From the NCBI GenBank assembly GCA_913777025.1, contig CAJYQM010000487.1, positions 1 to 64,000 of the forward strand: DNA of 64,000 bases. Direction: 5' to 3'. Source of the DNA: an uncultured Massilia sp. GTDB taxonomy: Bacteria; Pseudomonadota; Gammaproteobacteria; Burkholderiales; Burkholderiaceae_D. The translations under genes and the position numbers were made by a program. The notes beneath the pieces were generated by a model. The model saw nothing but the letters and a program-made list of their open reading frames with translations, ran no database searches and was not told the DNA's origin. Within the stretch, counting starts at the first letter, position 1, and the number at the start of each line of letters is the position of its first letter. Of the stretch, positions 1 to 9,196 are shown piece by piece.

Positions 1-267
1 CTGCGCGACCCAGCGGCCGCCCAGCACCAGCGCTTCGATCTCGTCCTGGGTGAACATCAGCGGCGGCAGCAGGAAGCCCGGCTTCAGGACATAGCCCAGG
101 CCCGGCTCGCCCTCGATGCGCGCGCCCTGTTCGCGCAGGGCGGCGATGTCGCGGTACAGGGTGCGCAGGCTGATGGACAGTTCCGCCGCCAGCGCGTCGC
201 CGGTGACCGGGAAGCGGTGGCGGCGCAGGGCCTGGAGCAGGGCCAGCAGCCGTTCGGCGCGCGCCAT
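1..267 (-). CDS. YafY/WYL-family transcriptional regulator, N-terminal part (cut by window edge)
   Basis: Only the first 89 residues are present; the C-terminal sensor half lies beyond the left edge. The start MARAERLLALLQAL leads into a winged helix-turn-helix (LAAELSISLRTLYRDIAAL, about residues 26-44), followed by the wing (EGEPGLGYVLKPGF) and the LPPLMFTQDEIEALVLG stretch that opens the WYL part of YafY-type regulators. Family members bind DNA with this domain and sense ligands or nucleic acid with the WYL domain. The gene begins 12 bp after the mutY stop on the same strand, so it may be cotranscribed with mutY. The target is unknown. Confidence 0.82.
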   Translation of the reverse strand, partial: MARAERLLALLQALRRHRFPVTGDALAAELSISLRTLYRDIAALREQGARIEGEPGLGYVLKPGFLLPPLMFTQDEIEALVLGGRWVAQ

Positions 268-279
268 CGCCAAGGCCGG

Positions 280-1398
280 TCAGCCGAACAGGGTCGGCTG
301 GCCCAGTTGGCCGAGCAGCTTCTTGACCGGTGCCGGCAGCGGCGCGGCGTCGATGTCGGCCAGGTTCCACCAGGTGTGGCCGGCCGGCGTGCCGGCACGC
401 CGTTCCAACGCGATCCGATACGGCTGGATGTGCAGCTTGTAGTGCGTGAACCCGTGCGTGAGGGGCAGCAGCGGTTCGACCTCGGCCACCGTGCCGAACT
501 CGCCGGCGGCGCCCGCCAGCACGGACACGTCCGCATCCTCGGCTTCATCCAGGCCGACGTGGCCGTCGAATTCGGGCAGCGACAGCAGGCCGCCCCAGAT
601 CCCGGACTCAGGCCGCTGCTGCAGCAGCACCTGGCCGCCATCGATCACGGCCAGCATCAGCGCGCGCTTTTCCGGCGTCGCCTTCTTCGGCTTCGGTACC
701 GGCAGTTCGCCGGTGCGGTTCGTCGCGTAAGCCACGCAGCGCGGCTGCAGCGGGCAGCGCGCGCAATCGGGTTTGCCGCGCGTGCACAGCGTCGCGCCCA
801 AGTCCATCAAGCCCTGCGTGTAGGCTTCGATGCCTTCGCCGCGCGCCGGCAGCAAGGCTTCGGCGCGGCGCCACAGCGCGTCCTCGACCGGTTTGATGCC
901 CGGGTACTGGTCGACGCCGAACACGCGCGCGAACACGCGTTTCACGTTACCGTCCAGGATCGCGGCGCGCGTGCCGCTGGAGAAGGCGGAGATGGCGGCC
1001 GCGGTCGAGCGGCCGATGCCGGGCAGCTCGGCCAGCAGCGCCGGGTCGGACGGGAAGCTGCCGCCGTACTGCTCGACCACGCGCTTGGCGCAGGCGTGCA
1101 GGTTGCGTGCCCGGGTGTAGTAACCGAGGCCGCTCCAGTGCGCCATCACGTCTTCCAGCGGCGCCTCGGCCAGCGCCACGACGGTCGGGAAGCGTTCCAG
1201 GAAGCGCGCGTAATAGCCGAGCACCGCGGTGACCTGGGTCTGCTGCAGCATGATTTCCGAGAGCCAGATCCGGTAGGCGTCGCGCGTGTTCTGCCAGGGC
1301 AGGGCGTGGCGCCCGTGCTGCTTCTGCCAGTCGATGACGGCGCGCGAAAAGCCCGGGTCTTCCAGTTCGGTGATGTCGAATTCGGTGAGGCGGTTCAT
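280..1398 (-). CDS. mutY: A/G-specific adenine DNA glycosylase MutY
   Basis: This base-excision repair enzyme removes adenine paired with 8-oxoguanine. All hallmarks are visible in 372 residues: the catalytic Glu in LSEIMLQQTQV (E48), the helix-hairpin-helix LPGIGRSTAAAI (about 125-136), the conserved Asp in ILDGNVKRV (D149), and the [4Fe-4S] ligands C205, C212, C215 and C221 with C-x6-C-x2-C-x5-C spacing. The C-terminal third is the NUDIX-like domain that recognises 8-oxoG. Its ATG overlaps the stop of the upstream dynamin-like gene (ATGA), so the two are translationally coupled. mutM, which acts on the same lesion, is the next gene upstream of that. Confidence 0.96.
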   Translation of the reverse strand: MNRLTEFDITELEDPGFSRAVIDWQKQHGRHALPWQNTRDAYRIWLSEIMLQQTQVTAVLGYYARFLERFPTVVALAEAPLEDVMAHWSGLGYYTRARNLHACAKRVVEQYGGSFPSDPALLAELPGIGRSTAAAISAFSSGTRAAILDGNVKRVFARVFGVDQYPGIKPVEDALWRRAEALLPARGEGIEAYTQGLMDLGATLCTRGKPDCARCPLQPRCVAYATNRTGELPVPKPKKATPEKRALMLAVIDGGQVLLQQRPESGIWGGLLSLPEFDGHVGLDEAEDADVSVLAGAAGEFGTVAEVEPLLPLTHGFTHYKLHIQPYRIALERRAGTPAGHTWWNLADIDAAPLPAPVKKLLGQLGQPTLFG

Positions 1399-3350
1399 GC
1401 AGCTTCCAGTTGGGGGAGGTCGGCGTCCAGCGCGCGCGTGACGGCGCCGGACAGCCCGCTGAGGCGGCCCTTGACCTTCTCGAGGTCTTGCTGGGCGGCT
1501 TCGAAGGCGGCGATCTTCTGTTCCAGGGTGTCGGTGGCATCAAGAATGCGCTGGATCGAGACCTGCCGGCCGCGCAGCTGCTCGCGGTGCTGGCGGATCT
1601 GCGCTTCCAGCGGCGCCATGATCACCTTCAGCCAGGCTTCGACGTCGGCATTCGCCGCGCGGAAGCTGTGCCGCACGCGCGAGGCGATCGAGTCGAAGAA
1701 GCGCTCGAGCAGGGTGCCGCGGCTGGTGATGAGCAAGGTCGCGGTGCCGAACTGTTTCATGTAGATGGTTTCGATGGCGTCGATCTCTTCGCGATAACGC
1801 TGAAGCGACAGCCGCATCGGCACCGCCATGCTCAGGCCATGCTCGGCCGAGAATTTGCGGTACATGGAATCCATCATGGCGTTGATCTCGCCGATCTTGG
1901 CGGTCGAGGCGTCCAGGTTGGCGCGTGTCTCTTCGAAGAAGGCGCGCACCGGCGGGCGGGTGCCGGTGCCGAAGCGCGCGGCCTGCATCGCGTTGCGCAC
2001 GGTGTCGACCTGGCGCTGTAGCACATCCATGCCGATGCTGCTGTACAGCTCCGTCGACAGCGTGGTGAACACGGCGCGCGTACCCTGCAGCTTGAACAGG
2101 CTGGCGTCGAATTCCTTCTTTTCCATCTCGACGCGCCGCATCATGTGGGCGATCACGCCCTGGTTCTTGCCGCGCAGGCTTTGCAGCTCCTGCATCTGCT
2201 CGACCAGGTCGCGGATGCGCATGCCCAGCAAGGCCTGCTGGCCCGCCACCAGCGCCTCCAGGTCCTGGCGCAGCTGGCCGCGCAGGATGTCCTGGCGCGC
2301 CGGGATCAGTTCGTTGAACAGCGCCGATTCCAGCAGGCCCAGGCGGCTCTTCTCGAACAGGGCCATGTCGCCGTTGATCTTGCCGACCAGCGCCTTCTGC
2401 GCCGAGACCGGGAACACCTGGGTCGCGTCCACGCCCAGCAGCTGGGCCACGCTGTGCTGCTGGCGCGCGATGGCGGCGTCGTTGTCCTGGCTGGACTTCA
2501 GCTCGTCCCACATCGCATCGATCTTGTTCAGCACCACCATGCGGCCGGCGTTCGTCCCCGCATGCGTGCCCGCGTTTGTGCCAACCCCTGCGATATGGGT
2601 GCGCCAGACCTCGATGTCGCTCCTGGTCACGCCGGTCTCGGCGGCCAGGATGAACAGTACCGCGTGCGCGTTCGGAATCAGGTTCAGCGTCAGTTCCGGC
2701 TCGGTGCCGATCGCGTTCAGTCCGGGCGTGTCGAGGATCACCAGGCCTTGCTTGAGCAGCGGGTGCGGGAAGTTGATCAGCGCGTGGCGCCAGCGCGGGA
2801 TCTCGACCAGGCCGTCGGCGCCGATGGTCGCCGCCAGGTCCGGGTCCGCGGCGTCGTACAAACCGTATTCGAGCGCTTCCTCCTTGCCCACGCGGCGCGT
2901 CAGGCTCATCTGGGTGAAGGTGTCGATCATGCGCTCGGGCGAGTCGAGGTCGAGCGGCAGCACGGTCCAGGCGCCCGGATCGTCGCGGTAGTCGCCCGTC
3001 GCCAGGCGGCGCGCGCGGGTCTCGATCGGCAGCAGGCGGATGCACGGGGGCAGGGCGGGGTCGTAGGCCAGCTCGGTCGGGCACATGGTGGTGCGGCCCG
3101 GGCTGGACGGCACGATGCGCTGGCCGTAGTCGGCAAAGAAGATGGCGTTGATCAGCTCGGACTTCCCGCGCGAGAACTCGGCCACGAAGGCGACCGACAG
3201 GCGATCGTCGCGCACCCGCGCCAGCGCGTGCGCCAGGCGCTGCTCGGCCGCGGCATCGAGCAATTCGGCCGCCTGCACCCACGTGCGGTACTGTTCCAGG
3301 GCCGTGGCGACCCGTTCGCGCCAGGCGCCGTAGTGTTGTAGATCTTGCAT
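1395..3350 (-). CDS. Dynamin-family large GTPase
   Basis: The 651-residue protein has an N-terminal GTPase domain and a long helical remainder, as in bacterial dynamin-like proteins. Visible motifs are the P-loop AEFSRGKSELINAIF (about residues 57-71, with Ala in place of the first Gly), switch II ILDTPGLNAIG, and the G4 motif VVLNKIDAMW. After residue 350 the sequence is helical and charged, with heptad-like stretches that suggest a stalk or coiled coil. Bacterial dynamins remodel or tether membranes; the exact role here is unknown. A Thr/Asn/Ala/Gly-rich insert (VGTNAGTHAGTNAGR) sits just before the G4 motif. It overlaps mutY by 4 bp, and its start lacks a strong ribosome-binding site. Confidence 0.85.
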   Translation of the reverse strand: MQDLQHYGAWRERVATALEQYRTWVQAAELLDAAAEQRLAHALARVRDDRLSVAFVAEFSRGKSELINAIFFADYGQRIVPSSPGRTTMCPTELAYDPALPPCIRLLPIETRARRLATGDYRDDPGAWTVLPLDLDSPERMIDTFTQMSLTRRVGKEEALEYGLYDAADPDLAATIGADGLVEIPRWRHALINFPHPLLKQGLVILDTPGLNAIGTEPELTLNLIPNAHAVLFILAAETGVTRSDIEVWRTHIAGVGTNAGTHAGTNAGRMVVLNKIDAMWDELKSSQDNDAAIARQQHSVAQLLGVDATQVFPVSAQKALVGKINGDMALFEKSRLGLLESALFNELIPARQDILRGQLRQDLEALVAGQQALLGMRIRDLVEQMQELQSLRGKNQGVIAHMMRRVEMEKKEFDASLFKLQGTRAVFTTLSTELYSSIGMDVLQRQVDTVRNAMQAARFGTGTRPPVRAFFEETRANLDASTAKIGEINAMMDSMYRKFSAEHGLSMAVPMRLSLQRYREEIDAIETIYMKQFGTATLLITSRGTLLERFFDSIASRVRHSFRAANADVEAWLKVIMAPLEAQIRQHREQLRGRQVSIQRILDATDTLEQKIAAFEAAQQDLEKVKGRLSGLSGAVTRALDADLPQLEAA

Positions 3351-3386
3351 GATCTTTGTCGTCGGTCCGTGTTCTCTCTCTGGACC

Positions 3387-4232
3387 CTACCGCTGGCAGA
3401 TCGCGCAATAAAACGTGGAGCGCTGGCCCTGCTTGATCTGGCGGACCGGCGTACCACAGTTGCGGCAAGGCACTCCTGCACGATCATAGACGAAATATGT
3501 CTGCTGGAAATATCCAGATTGTCCATTTACAGCAATAAAGTCACGCAGTGTGCTGCCGCCCTGCACGATGGCGGCCGCCAGGATGTCGCGGATGGCTTCG
3601 GCCAGCTTGTCGTAGCGGGCGCGGCTGATGCGTGAGGCCGGCGTCTTCGGGCTGATGCCGGCGCGGAACAGGCTTTCGCAGGCGTAGATGTTGCCGACGC
3701 CGACCACGATGTCGCCGGCCAGCAGTACCTGCTTGATCGGCGCGCTGCGCTTGCGGGTTTCGCGGTGCAGCAGGGCGCCAGAGAACCCATCGCCGAGCGG
3801 CTCGATGCCGAGGCCGCGCAGCAGGATGTGCTGCTCGAGTTCGCCGTCGTCGTGGCCATGCCAGAGCACCGCGCCGAAGCGGCGCGGGTCGTGCAGGCGC
3901 AACACCCGTCGCCCTTCGGGGCCCGCATTGGTCTCATTCACCACCATATCGAAGTGGTCATGCTTCTTGAGTTCGGTCCCTTCCGGCAGCACGCGCAAAT
4001 GGCCGGACATCCCGAGGTGTACGATCAGGGTGCCATGCTCGAAGTGGATGAGCAGGTATTTGCCGCGGCGGCCGGTCGACAGGATGCGCCGCCCGGCCAG
4101 CAGTTCGGGCAAGTTGGGCGGGAAGGGCCAGCGCAAGCCTTCGCGGCGCAATTCGACATGTTCGACGATGCGGTCTTCCAAATGCGGCGCGACACCGCGC
4201 CGGGTAACTTCGACTTCCGGGAGTTCAGGCAT
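3387..4232 (-). CDS. mutM: Formamidopyrimidine-DNA glycosylase (Fpg/MutM)
   Basis: This bifunctional glycosylase/AP lyase excises 8-oxoguanine and formamidopyrimidines opposite C. The N-terminus [13 protein letters not shown] gives the nucleophile P2 and the acid E3. K58 in GRRGKYLL is the conserved lysine. The C-terminal zinc finger is complete (C256, C259, C276, C279), with R271 in its hairpin. The length of 281 is slightly longer than the E. coli enzyme. The start is set by the obligatory MPELPE sequence, since initiator Met is removed to expose P2. It is transcribed away from the TPR lipoprotein gene across an 83-bp gap. Confidence 0.97.
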   Translation of the reverse strand: MPELPEVEVTRRGVAPHLEDRIVEHVELRREGLRWPFPPNLPELLAGRRILSTGRRGKYLLIHFEHGTLIVHLGMSGHLRVLPEGTELKKHDHFDMVVNETNAGPEGRRVLRLHDPRRFGAVLWHGHDDGELEQHILLRGLGIEPLGDGFSGALLHRETRKRSAPIKQVLLAGDIVVGVGNIYACESLFRAGISPKTPASRISRARYDKLAEAIRDILAAAIVQGGSTLRDFIAVNGQSGYFQQTYFVYDRAGVPCRNCGTPVRQIKQGQRSTFYCAICQR

Positions 4233-4315
4233 GAAAAATGGAAAGAATGTAAATTCGTGTTGCGGCGGCGCACGCGGAATTAGCGTTCAGCGTAGAATCG
4301 GACCATCTCTTTGAA

Positions 4316-6139
4316 GTGGGACTTGCCTTGAAAAACGCTTTCGCCATTGTAACTCTCTCAGGGGTACTCTCAGTATTGCTGTCGGCATGTGCTGTGGCGC
4401 CCAAGCAGCAGGGCGCCGATACGCCCGCCGACCAACCGCTCGCCGCCGCCGAGGCCCAGCGTCAAGCGGCCGCCGGCGAACAGCCGGAACCGGCCGCAGC
4501 GCCGGCCGAGGAAAAGCTGCCCAACGTGGCCATGACACCGGCCATGATGCAGCAGCTCCTGAAGGCCGAACTGGCATTCAAGAATGGCGACTGGCAAGGC
4601 CCGTATCTCACCATGCTGAGCCTGGCCCAGCAGACCAAGGATCCACGCCTGGCCAAGCGCGCCGCCGAGATGGCGCTGTCCGCCAAGCAAGCCGACGATG
4701 CGCTCGCCGCCGTCAAGCTGTGGCGCGAGTTCTCGCCGAATTCCGATGAAGCCAACCAGTACTATCTGGGGCTGGTCATCCTGTCTGACAACCTCGCCGA
4801 AGCGGAAAAATTGCTGACCCAGCGCCTGGCCGAGGCCACGCCGGGCGCCCGCGGCCTGGTGATGTTCCAGATGCAGCAACTGCTGCTGCGCGCCAAGGAC
4901 AAGGAGGCGGCGATCGCCATGATCGAACGCCTGGTCGCGCCCTACGGCAACATGATGGAAACCCACGTGGTGCTGGCCCAGACCGCGCTGGCGCGCGGCG
5001 CCAAGCAGGATGCCGCGCGCGAAGCCCAGGCGGCGCTGAAGATCAAGCCGGATTCCGAGATCGCCGTGCTGACGCTGGCGCAAGTCACCGAGGACGAGGC
5101 GCGCGTCACCAGGATCCTGCAGGACTTCCTGGCCGCCCATCCGCAGGCGAAAGAGGTGCGCGCCGCCTACGCGCGCCTGCTGGTCAACGGCAAGCAGTTC
5201 GAAGCCGCGCGCCGCGAATTCCAGACCCTGGACAAGGCCCAGCCCGGCAATCCGGGCACCTTGTACGCGCTCGGCGTGCTGTCGATGCAGATGAACGACG
5301 CGCCGGGCGCCGAGCAGTATTTCACGCGCTTCGTCGAGGTCATGGACAAGACCCCGGACGACGAGCGCGACCCGTCGCGCGCGATCCTGACCCTGTCCCA
5401 GCTGGCCGAGGACCGCGGCGACCTGAAGGCCGCCACCGACTGGCTCGACCGCATGGACAGCCCCGACCCGAAAGTCCAGCTGAGCGTGGCGCTGCGCCGC
5501 GCCCAGCTGATGGCCAAGGGCGGCGACCTGGCCGGCGCGCGCAAGCAGCTGGCCACGCTCAAGACCGAGGACAAGGACGAGCAGGCGCAGATTACCCTGG
5601 TCGAAGCCCAGATCCTGCGCGATGCCGGCAAGGAGCAGGAAAGCTTCAAGCTGATGCAGGATGCGACCCGCCGCTTCCCGGACAACATGGACCTCCTGTA
5701 TGACTACGCGTTGATGGCCGAAAAGCAGGGCAAGGTCGACGTGATGGAAAAAGCGCTGCGCCAGGTGATGGCCAAGGCACCGGACAACCACCATGCCTAC
5801 AATGCCCTCGGCTATTCGCTGGCGGACCGCAACGTGCGTTTGCAGGAAGCCTACACGCTCATCGACAAGGCCTTGAAAATGGCGCCGGACGATCCCTTCA
5901 TCATGGACAGCATGGGCTGGGTGCAATACCGCTTGGGTAATCTCGACCAGGCCGAAGCCTCGCTACGCAAGGCCTATCAATTGCGCAGCGACGCCGAGAT
6001 CGCCGTGCACCTGGGCGAAGTGCTGTGGAAGCAGGGCAAGCAGGAGGATGCCCGCAAGCTGTGGCGCGAAGCCCGCGCCAAGGATCCGAAGAACGATGCG
6101 CTGAAGAGCACGCTCGCGCGCCTGGGCCAGAGCTTGTGA
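4316..6139 (+). CDS. TPR-repeat outer-membrane lipoprotein
   Basis: A 607-residue predicted lipoprotein. A short signal sequence ends in a lipobox (VLLSAC), a Pro/Ala/Gln-rich linker follows, and then helical tetratricopeptide-like repeats run to the C-terminus; the clearest units are near 480-600 (AYNALGYSLADRN, MGWVQYRLGNLDQAEASL). TPR arrays usually hold protein partners. The given start is a GTG. A TTG twelve bases further on, giving MKNAFAIVTLSG, has a slightly better upstream purine stretch and may be the true start. It sits directly before lolB and ispE, a conserved arrangement in Beta- and Gammaproteobacteria. Its precise function is not established. Confidence 0.88.
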   Translation: MGLALKNAFAIVTLSGVLSVLLSACAVAPKQQGADTPADQPLAAAEAQRQAAAGEQPEPAAAPAEEKLPNVAMTPAMMQQLLKAELAFKNGDWQGPYLTMLSLAQQTKDPRLAKRAAEMALSAKQADDALAAVKLWREFSPNSDEANQYYLGLVILSDNLAEAEKLLTQRLAEATPGARGLVMFQMQQLLLRAKDKEAAIAMIERLVAPYGNMMETHVVLAQTALARGAKQDAAREAQAALKIKPDSEIAVLTLAQVTEDEARVTRILQDFLAAHPQAKEVRAAYARLLVNGKQFEAARREFQTLDKAQPGNPGTLYALGVLSMQMNDAPGAEQYFTRFVEVMDKTPDDERDPSRAILTLSQLAEDRGDLKAATDWLDRMDSPDPKVQLSVALRRAQLMAKGGDLAGARKQLATLKTEDKDEQAQITLVEAQILRDAGKEQESFKLMQDATRRFPDNMDLLYDYALMAEKQGKVDVMEKALRQVMAKAPDNHHAYNALGYSLADRNVRLQEAYTLIDKALKMAPDDPFIMDSMGWVQYRLGNLDQAEASLRKAYQLRSDAEIAVHLGEVLWKQGKQEDARKLWREARAKDPKNDALKSTLARLGQSL

Positions 6140-6180
6140 AATAATCTTTCATCAATTTGCCTGTGCCGAAATAATATTCC
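6138..6180. repeat. Pair of imperfect GAAATA-N-TATTTC palindromes
   Basis: Two 13-bp AT-rich near-palindromes (GAAATAATCTTTC and GAAATAATATTCC) start exactly 30 bp apart with a 17-bp spacer. They overlap the stop codon of the TPR lipoprotein gene and precede lolB. A closely matching, more perfect pair with the same 30-bp spacing occurs at 36532-36574. Either a weak hairpin or a paired protein-binding site would fit. Confidence 0.5.
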
Positions 6181-6222
6181 ATGAGCCGGTGCGCGTCGCC
6201 GGCTCTTTCATTTTTGACCATC

Positions 6223-6837
6223 ATGATCCGACATTCAACCCGTCTCATTCCTGCGCTGACCCTGGCCGCCGTGCTGGCCGGCTGCGCCACCAGCCCCACC
6301 AATGTGCCAAACAATGTAGCCAATGCCAACGCGCCTGTCGCCCCCTACCGCGACACCGTCGACTTTACCGGGTCGCTGTCGGTGACCTACCCGCAGGACG
6401 GGCAGCAGCACAACGACACCGTGCGCTACAACTGGAGCCAGCGTCCGGGCAACATCGACGTGACGATCATCGGCGCGCTGAACACGACCCTCGCCACGAT
6501 CCAGGTCACGCCGCAATCGGCGACGCTGACCCGCTCGAACGGCGACAAGCGCAGCGCCGCCGACATCGACAGCCTGACCGTGCAGACGCTGGGCTATGCG
6601 CTGCCGGTGAACGGCCTGCGCGACTGGATGCAGGGTTACGCGACGGACGCGCAAGGCCGGCGCTTCACGGCGACGCCCGCCAACAGCGAGGTCCTCACCG
6701 GCGACGGCTGGCGCCTGCGCTTCCTGGAGTGGCAGGACAATGCGGCCACGCCGATGCCGCGCCGCATCCGCGCCGAGCGCAGCGCCAGCGCCGGCGGCGA
6801 ACTGAAGCTGAATATCTCGATTTCCCCGGCAGGCTGA
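6223..6837 (+). CDS. lolB: Outer-membrane lipoprotein receptor LolB
   Basis: LolB takes lipoproteins from periplasmic LolA and inserts them into the outer membrane. The 204-residue product starts MIRHSTRLIPALTLAAVLAGC, with lipobox LAGC, followed by a short Asn/Ala/Pro linker and the LolB body (VDFTGSLSVTYPQDG, LGYALPVNGLRDWMQG). LPVNGLRDW matches the family's conserved L-P-x-x-x-L-x-x-W region. A further in-frame ATG lies 42 bp upstream, but it would put 14 hydrophilic residues before the signal peptide, so the later ATG is preferred. ispE begins 1 bp after the stop, a compact pair typical of the group. Confidence 0.9.
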   Translation: MIRHSTRLIPALTLAAVLAGCATSPTNVPNNVANANAPVAPYRDTVDFTGSLSVTYPQDGQQHNDTVRYNWSQRPGNIDVTIIGALNTTLATIQVTPQSATLTRSNGDKRSAADIDSLTVQTLGYALPVNGLRDWMQGYATDAQGRRFTATPANSEVLTGDGWRLRFLEWQDNAATPMPRRIRAERSASAGGELKLNISISPAG

Positions 6838-6838
6838 G

Positions 6839-7738
6839 ATGGCGCCGACTTCGCTGCACCAGTGCCCGGCCCCGGCCAAGCTGAACCTGTTCCTGCACGT
6901 GACCGGCCGCCGCCCGGACGGCTACCACCTGCTGCAATCGGTATTCCAGCTCATCGACAAGAGCGACACCCTGCACTTCGACCTGCGCGCGGACGAGCAG
7001 CTCGTCCGTACCACCGACGTCCCCGGCGTGCCGGCCGAGCAGGACCTGATCGTGCGTGCGCTGCGCGCGCTGCAGGCCGAATACCAACGCCGCCATGGCC
7101 GGCTGCCGCCCGGCATCGACGTCGCCGTGGAAAAGCGCCTGCCGATGGGCGGCGGCCTCGGCGGCGGCTCGTCGGACGCGGCCACCGCGCTGATGGCGGC
7201 CAACCACCTGTGGCAGGCGGGACTCACCGACCGGGAACTGATGGGCCTGGGCCTGCCGCTGGGCGCCGACATCCCCTTCTTCCTGTTCGGCGAGACCGCG
7301 TTTGCCGAAGGGGTAGGGGAGGCCTTGCAGGCCGTCGACGGACCGGATTGCTGGTACGTGGTGATCGAACCTGGCGTCTCGGTACCGACTGCTGCAATTT
7401 TTACTGCACAGGATTTGACAAGAAACACAAAAGCCATCACAATATCGGACTTTTCCAGACGACATGAAAACCCGAGTGGTTTGATTGGCTTCGGGAAAAA
7501 TGATTTGCAGGACGTGGCGACCCGCCTGTTCCCGCCGGTAGCCGAGGCGGTCGAATGGTTGAGTGGTCACGGAGCGGCCAGGATGACTGGTTCCGGAGCG
7601 TGTGTGTTTTGCGCGTTTTCCAATGAGCAGGAAGCCGAGCAGGTATTGAACACAGTACCGGCAAAGTGGAAAGCTTGGAAAGCAAAAGCGCTGATGAGAC
7701 ATCCGATGAAATCGCTCTTGCAAATCAACGAGTTGTAG
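6839..7738 (+). CDS. ispE: 4-diphosphocytidyl-2-C-methyl-D-erythritol kinase IspE
   Basis: IspE phosphorylates CDP-ME in the MEP pathway to isoprenoid precursors. The GHMP-kinase fold is evident: the N-terminal APAKLNLFLHVTGRRPDGYH carries the catalytic Lys and substrate contacts, the ATP loop is PMGGGLGGGSSDAATAL (about 101-117), and motif III is MTGSGACVFCAF. The length of 299 is normal. The last third (from about 7380) is markedly richer in A and T than the first two thirds and than its neighbours, although the reading frame and motifs stay intact. tRNA-Gln follows 72 bp later. Confidence 0.96.
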   Translation: MAPTSLHQCPAPAKLNLFLHVTGRRPDGYHLLQSVFQLIDKSDTLHFDLRADEQLVRTTDVPGVPAEQDLIVRALRALQAEYQRRHGRLPPGIDVAVEKRLPMGGGLGGGSSDAATALMAANHLWQAGLTDRELMGLGLPLGADIPFFLFGETAFAEGVGEALQAVDGPDCWYVVIEPGVSVPTAAIFTAQDLTRNTKAITISDFSRRHENPSGLIGFGKNDLQDVATRLFPPVAEAVEWLSGHGAARMTGSGACVFCAFSNEQEAEQVLNTVPAKWKAWKAKALMRHPMKSLLQINEL

Positions 7739-7810
7739 AATAAAATTCTGTTTATCAACGCAACGACGCAATAAGTTGAAGCGGTGATAAAAAGTAGCAA
7801 GTTTCAGTGT

Positions 7811-7887
7811 AGGGGAATCGCCAAGCTGGTTAAGGCACCGGATTTTGATTCCGGCATACCAAGGTTCGAATCCTTGTTCCCCTGCCA
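7811..7887 (+). tRNA. tRNA-Gln (anticodon UUG)
   Basis: A 77-nt cloverleaf with encoded CCA. The acceptor stem is AGGGGAA/TTCCCCT with discriminator G. The anticodon stem CCGGA/TCCGG encloses the loop TTTTGAT, with UUG at 7845-7847. The T arm is AAGG-TTCGAAT-CCTT. It reads CAA and, by wobble, CAG. It stands between ispE and prs, as in many related genomes, and no integrase or duplicated 3' end is nearby. Confidence 0.97.
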
Positions 7888-7948
7888 AAGATTTTAAATT
7901 GCCTGACCTGTTGATGACTCGTGCTCCAGCAGGCAATCGACAAGTGGA

Positions 7949-7974
7949 GCCGCCTCGAGCGGCCCATTTTTTTT
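7949..7974 (+). terminator. Probable rho-independent terminator after tRNA-Gln
   Basis: A perfect 5-bp GC stem (GCCGC/GCGGC) with loop CTCGA is followed by CCA and a run of eight T. It would end the tRNA transcript before prs. Confidence 0.65.
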
Positions 7975-8049
7975 GTAGCTCAAGCGTTAATCTTCTTGTA
8001 TTAGCTGCTTATCCAGTTCTTTTCAACGCTTACTCTTCTGGGACTCCCC

Positions 8050-9000
8050 ATGGCTTATGAAAACCTGATGGTTTTTACCGGCAATGCCAATCCGGCGCTA
8101 GCAGAAGGGGTCGCAAAAAGCCTCGGCATTCCTCTCGGTAAGGCCGTGGTCTCGAAGTTCTCCGACGGTGAAGTCATGGTCGAAATCAATGAGAACGTTC
8201 GTGGCAAGGACGTTTTCGTCTTGCAGTCGACCTGCGCTCCCACCAATGACTCCCTGATGGAAATCATGCTGATGGTCGACGCTCTCAAGCGCGCATCGGC
8301 AGGCCGCATCACCGCGGCGATTCCCTACTTCGGCTATGCCCGCCAGGACCGCCGCCCGCGCTCGGCGCGCGTCGCGATCTCGGCCAAGGTCGTCGCCAAC
8401 ATGCTGGAAGAAGCCGGCGTCGAGCGCGTCCTGATCATGGACCTGCACGCCGACCAGATCCAGGGTTTCTTCGACATCCCGGTCGACAATATCTACGCAT
8501 CCCCGATCCTGCTGGGCGACCTGCAGCGCAAGAACTACGACGACCTGCTGGTCGTGTCGCCGGACGTCGGCGGCGTGGTGCGTGCGCGTGCGCTGGCCAA
8601 GCGCCTGGGCTGCGACCTGGCGATCATCGACAAGCGCCGCCCGAAGGCGAACGTGTCGGAAGTCATGAACATCATCGGCGAAGTCGAAGGCCGCAACTGC
8701 GTGATCATGGACGACATGGTCGATACCGCGGGCACGCTGACCAAGGCCGCTGAAGTCCTCAAGGAGCGTGGCGCCAAGAAAGTCGTGGCCTATTGCACGC
8801 ACCCGGTCCTGTCCGGCCCGGCGATCGACCGCATCACCAATTCGCCGCTGGACGAGCTGGTCGTGACCGACACGATCCCGCTGAGCCCGGCCGGCCAGGC
8901 TTGCAGCAAGATCCGCCAGATTTCCTGCGCACCGCTGCTGGCCGAGACCTTCAAGCGTATCGTGAAGGGTGATTCGGTCATCTCGCTGTTCGTCGACTGA
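8050..9000 (+). CDS. prs: Ribose-phosphate pyrophosphokinase (PRPP synthetase)
   Basis: Prs transfers pyrophosphate from ATP to ribose 5-phosphate, giving PRPP for purine, pyrimidine, His, Trp and NAD synthesis. The class I enzyme is full length at 316 residues. Visible motifs are [16 protein letters not shown] near the N-terminus, the flexible-loop region [16 protein letters not shown], the conserved [14 protein letters not shown], and the PRPP loop [14 protein letters not shown]. Translation starts at MAYENLMVF. The gene follows tRNA-Gln and precedes rplY and pth, a linkage conserved in Proteobacteria. Confidence 0.97.
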   Translation: MAYENLMVFTGNANPALAEGVAKSLGIPLGKAVVSKFSDGEVMVEINENVRGKDVFVLQSTCAPTNDSLMEIMLMVDALKRASAGRITAAIPYFGYARQDRRPRSARVAISAKVVANMLEEAGVERVLIMDLHADQIQGFFDIPVDNIYASPILLGDLQRKNYDDLLVVSPDVGGVVRARALAKRLGCDLAIIDKRRPKANVSEVMNIIGEVEGRNCVIMDDMVDTAGTLTKAAEVLKERGAKKVVAYCTHPVLSGPAIDRITNSPLDELVVTDTIPLSPAGQACSKIRQISCAPLLAETFKRIVKGDSVISLFVD

Positions 9001-9196
9001 GCCGAAAACGTTTCAAGCGCGGCACGCCTGGCTGAAAAGCCGGCGCGCCGTTGACACATCAGGCAGTACGGATTTTTCTTGAGCGCGCATCAAGCGTGCT
9101 CTGTCACGGATGCCCCTGGTCGCGGGGGTATCCATTACCCTGGGCGACCGGGCCGGATCTAACCGGCATTCGGGCCCATTACACATGGAGTTTCAC

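Noticed and set aside
7811-7900. tRNA-Gln as an integration site for a genomic island
   Set aside because: No integrase, no duplicated tRNA 3' end, and conserved neighbours ispE and prs on each side.
9051-9079. Promoter for rplY with TTGACA at 9051
   Set aside because: The -10 position at 17 bp reads TTTTCT, only three matches, so the call is too weak to list.
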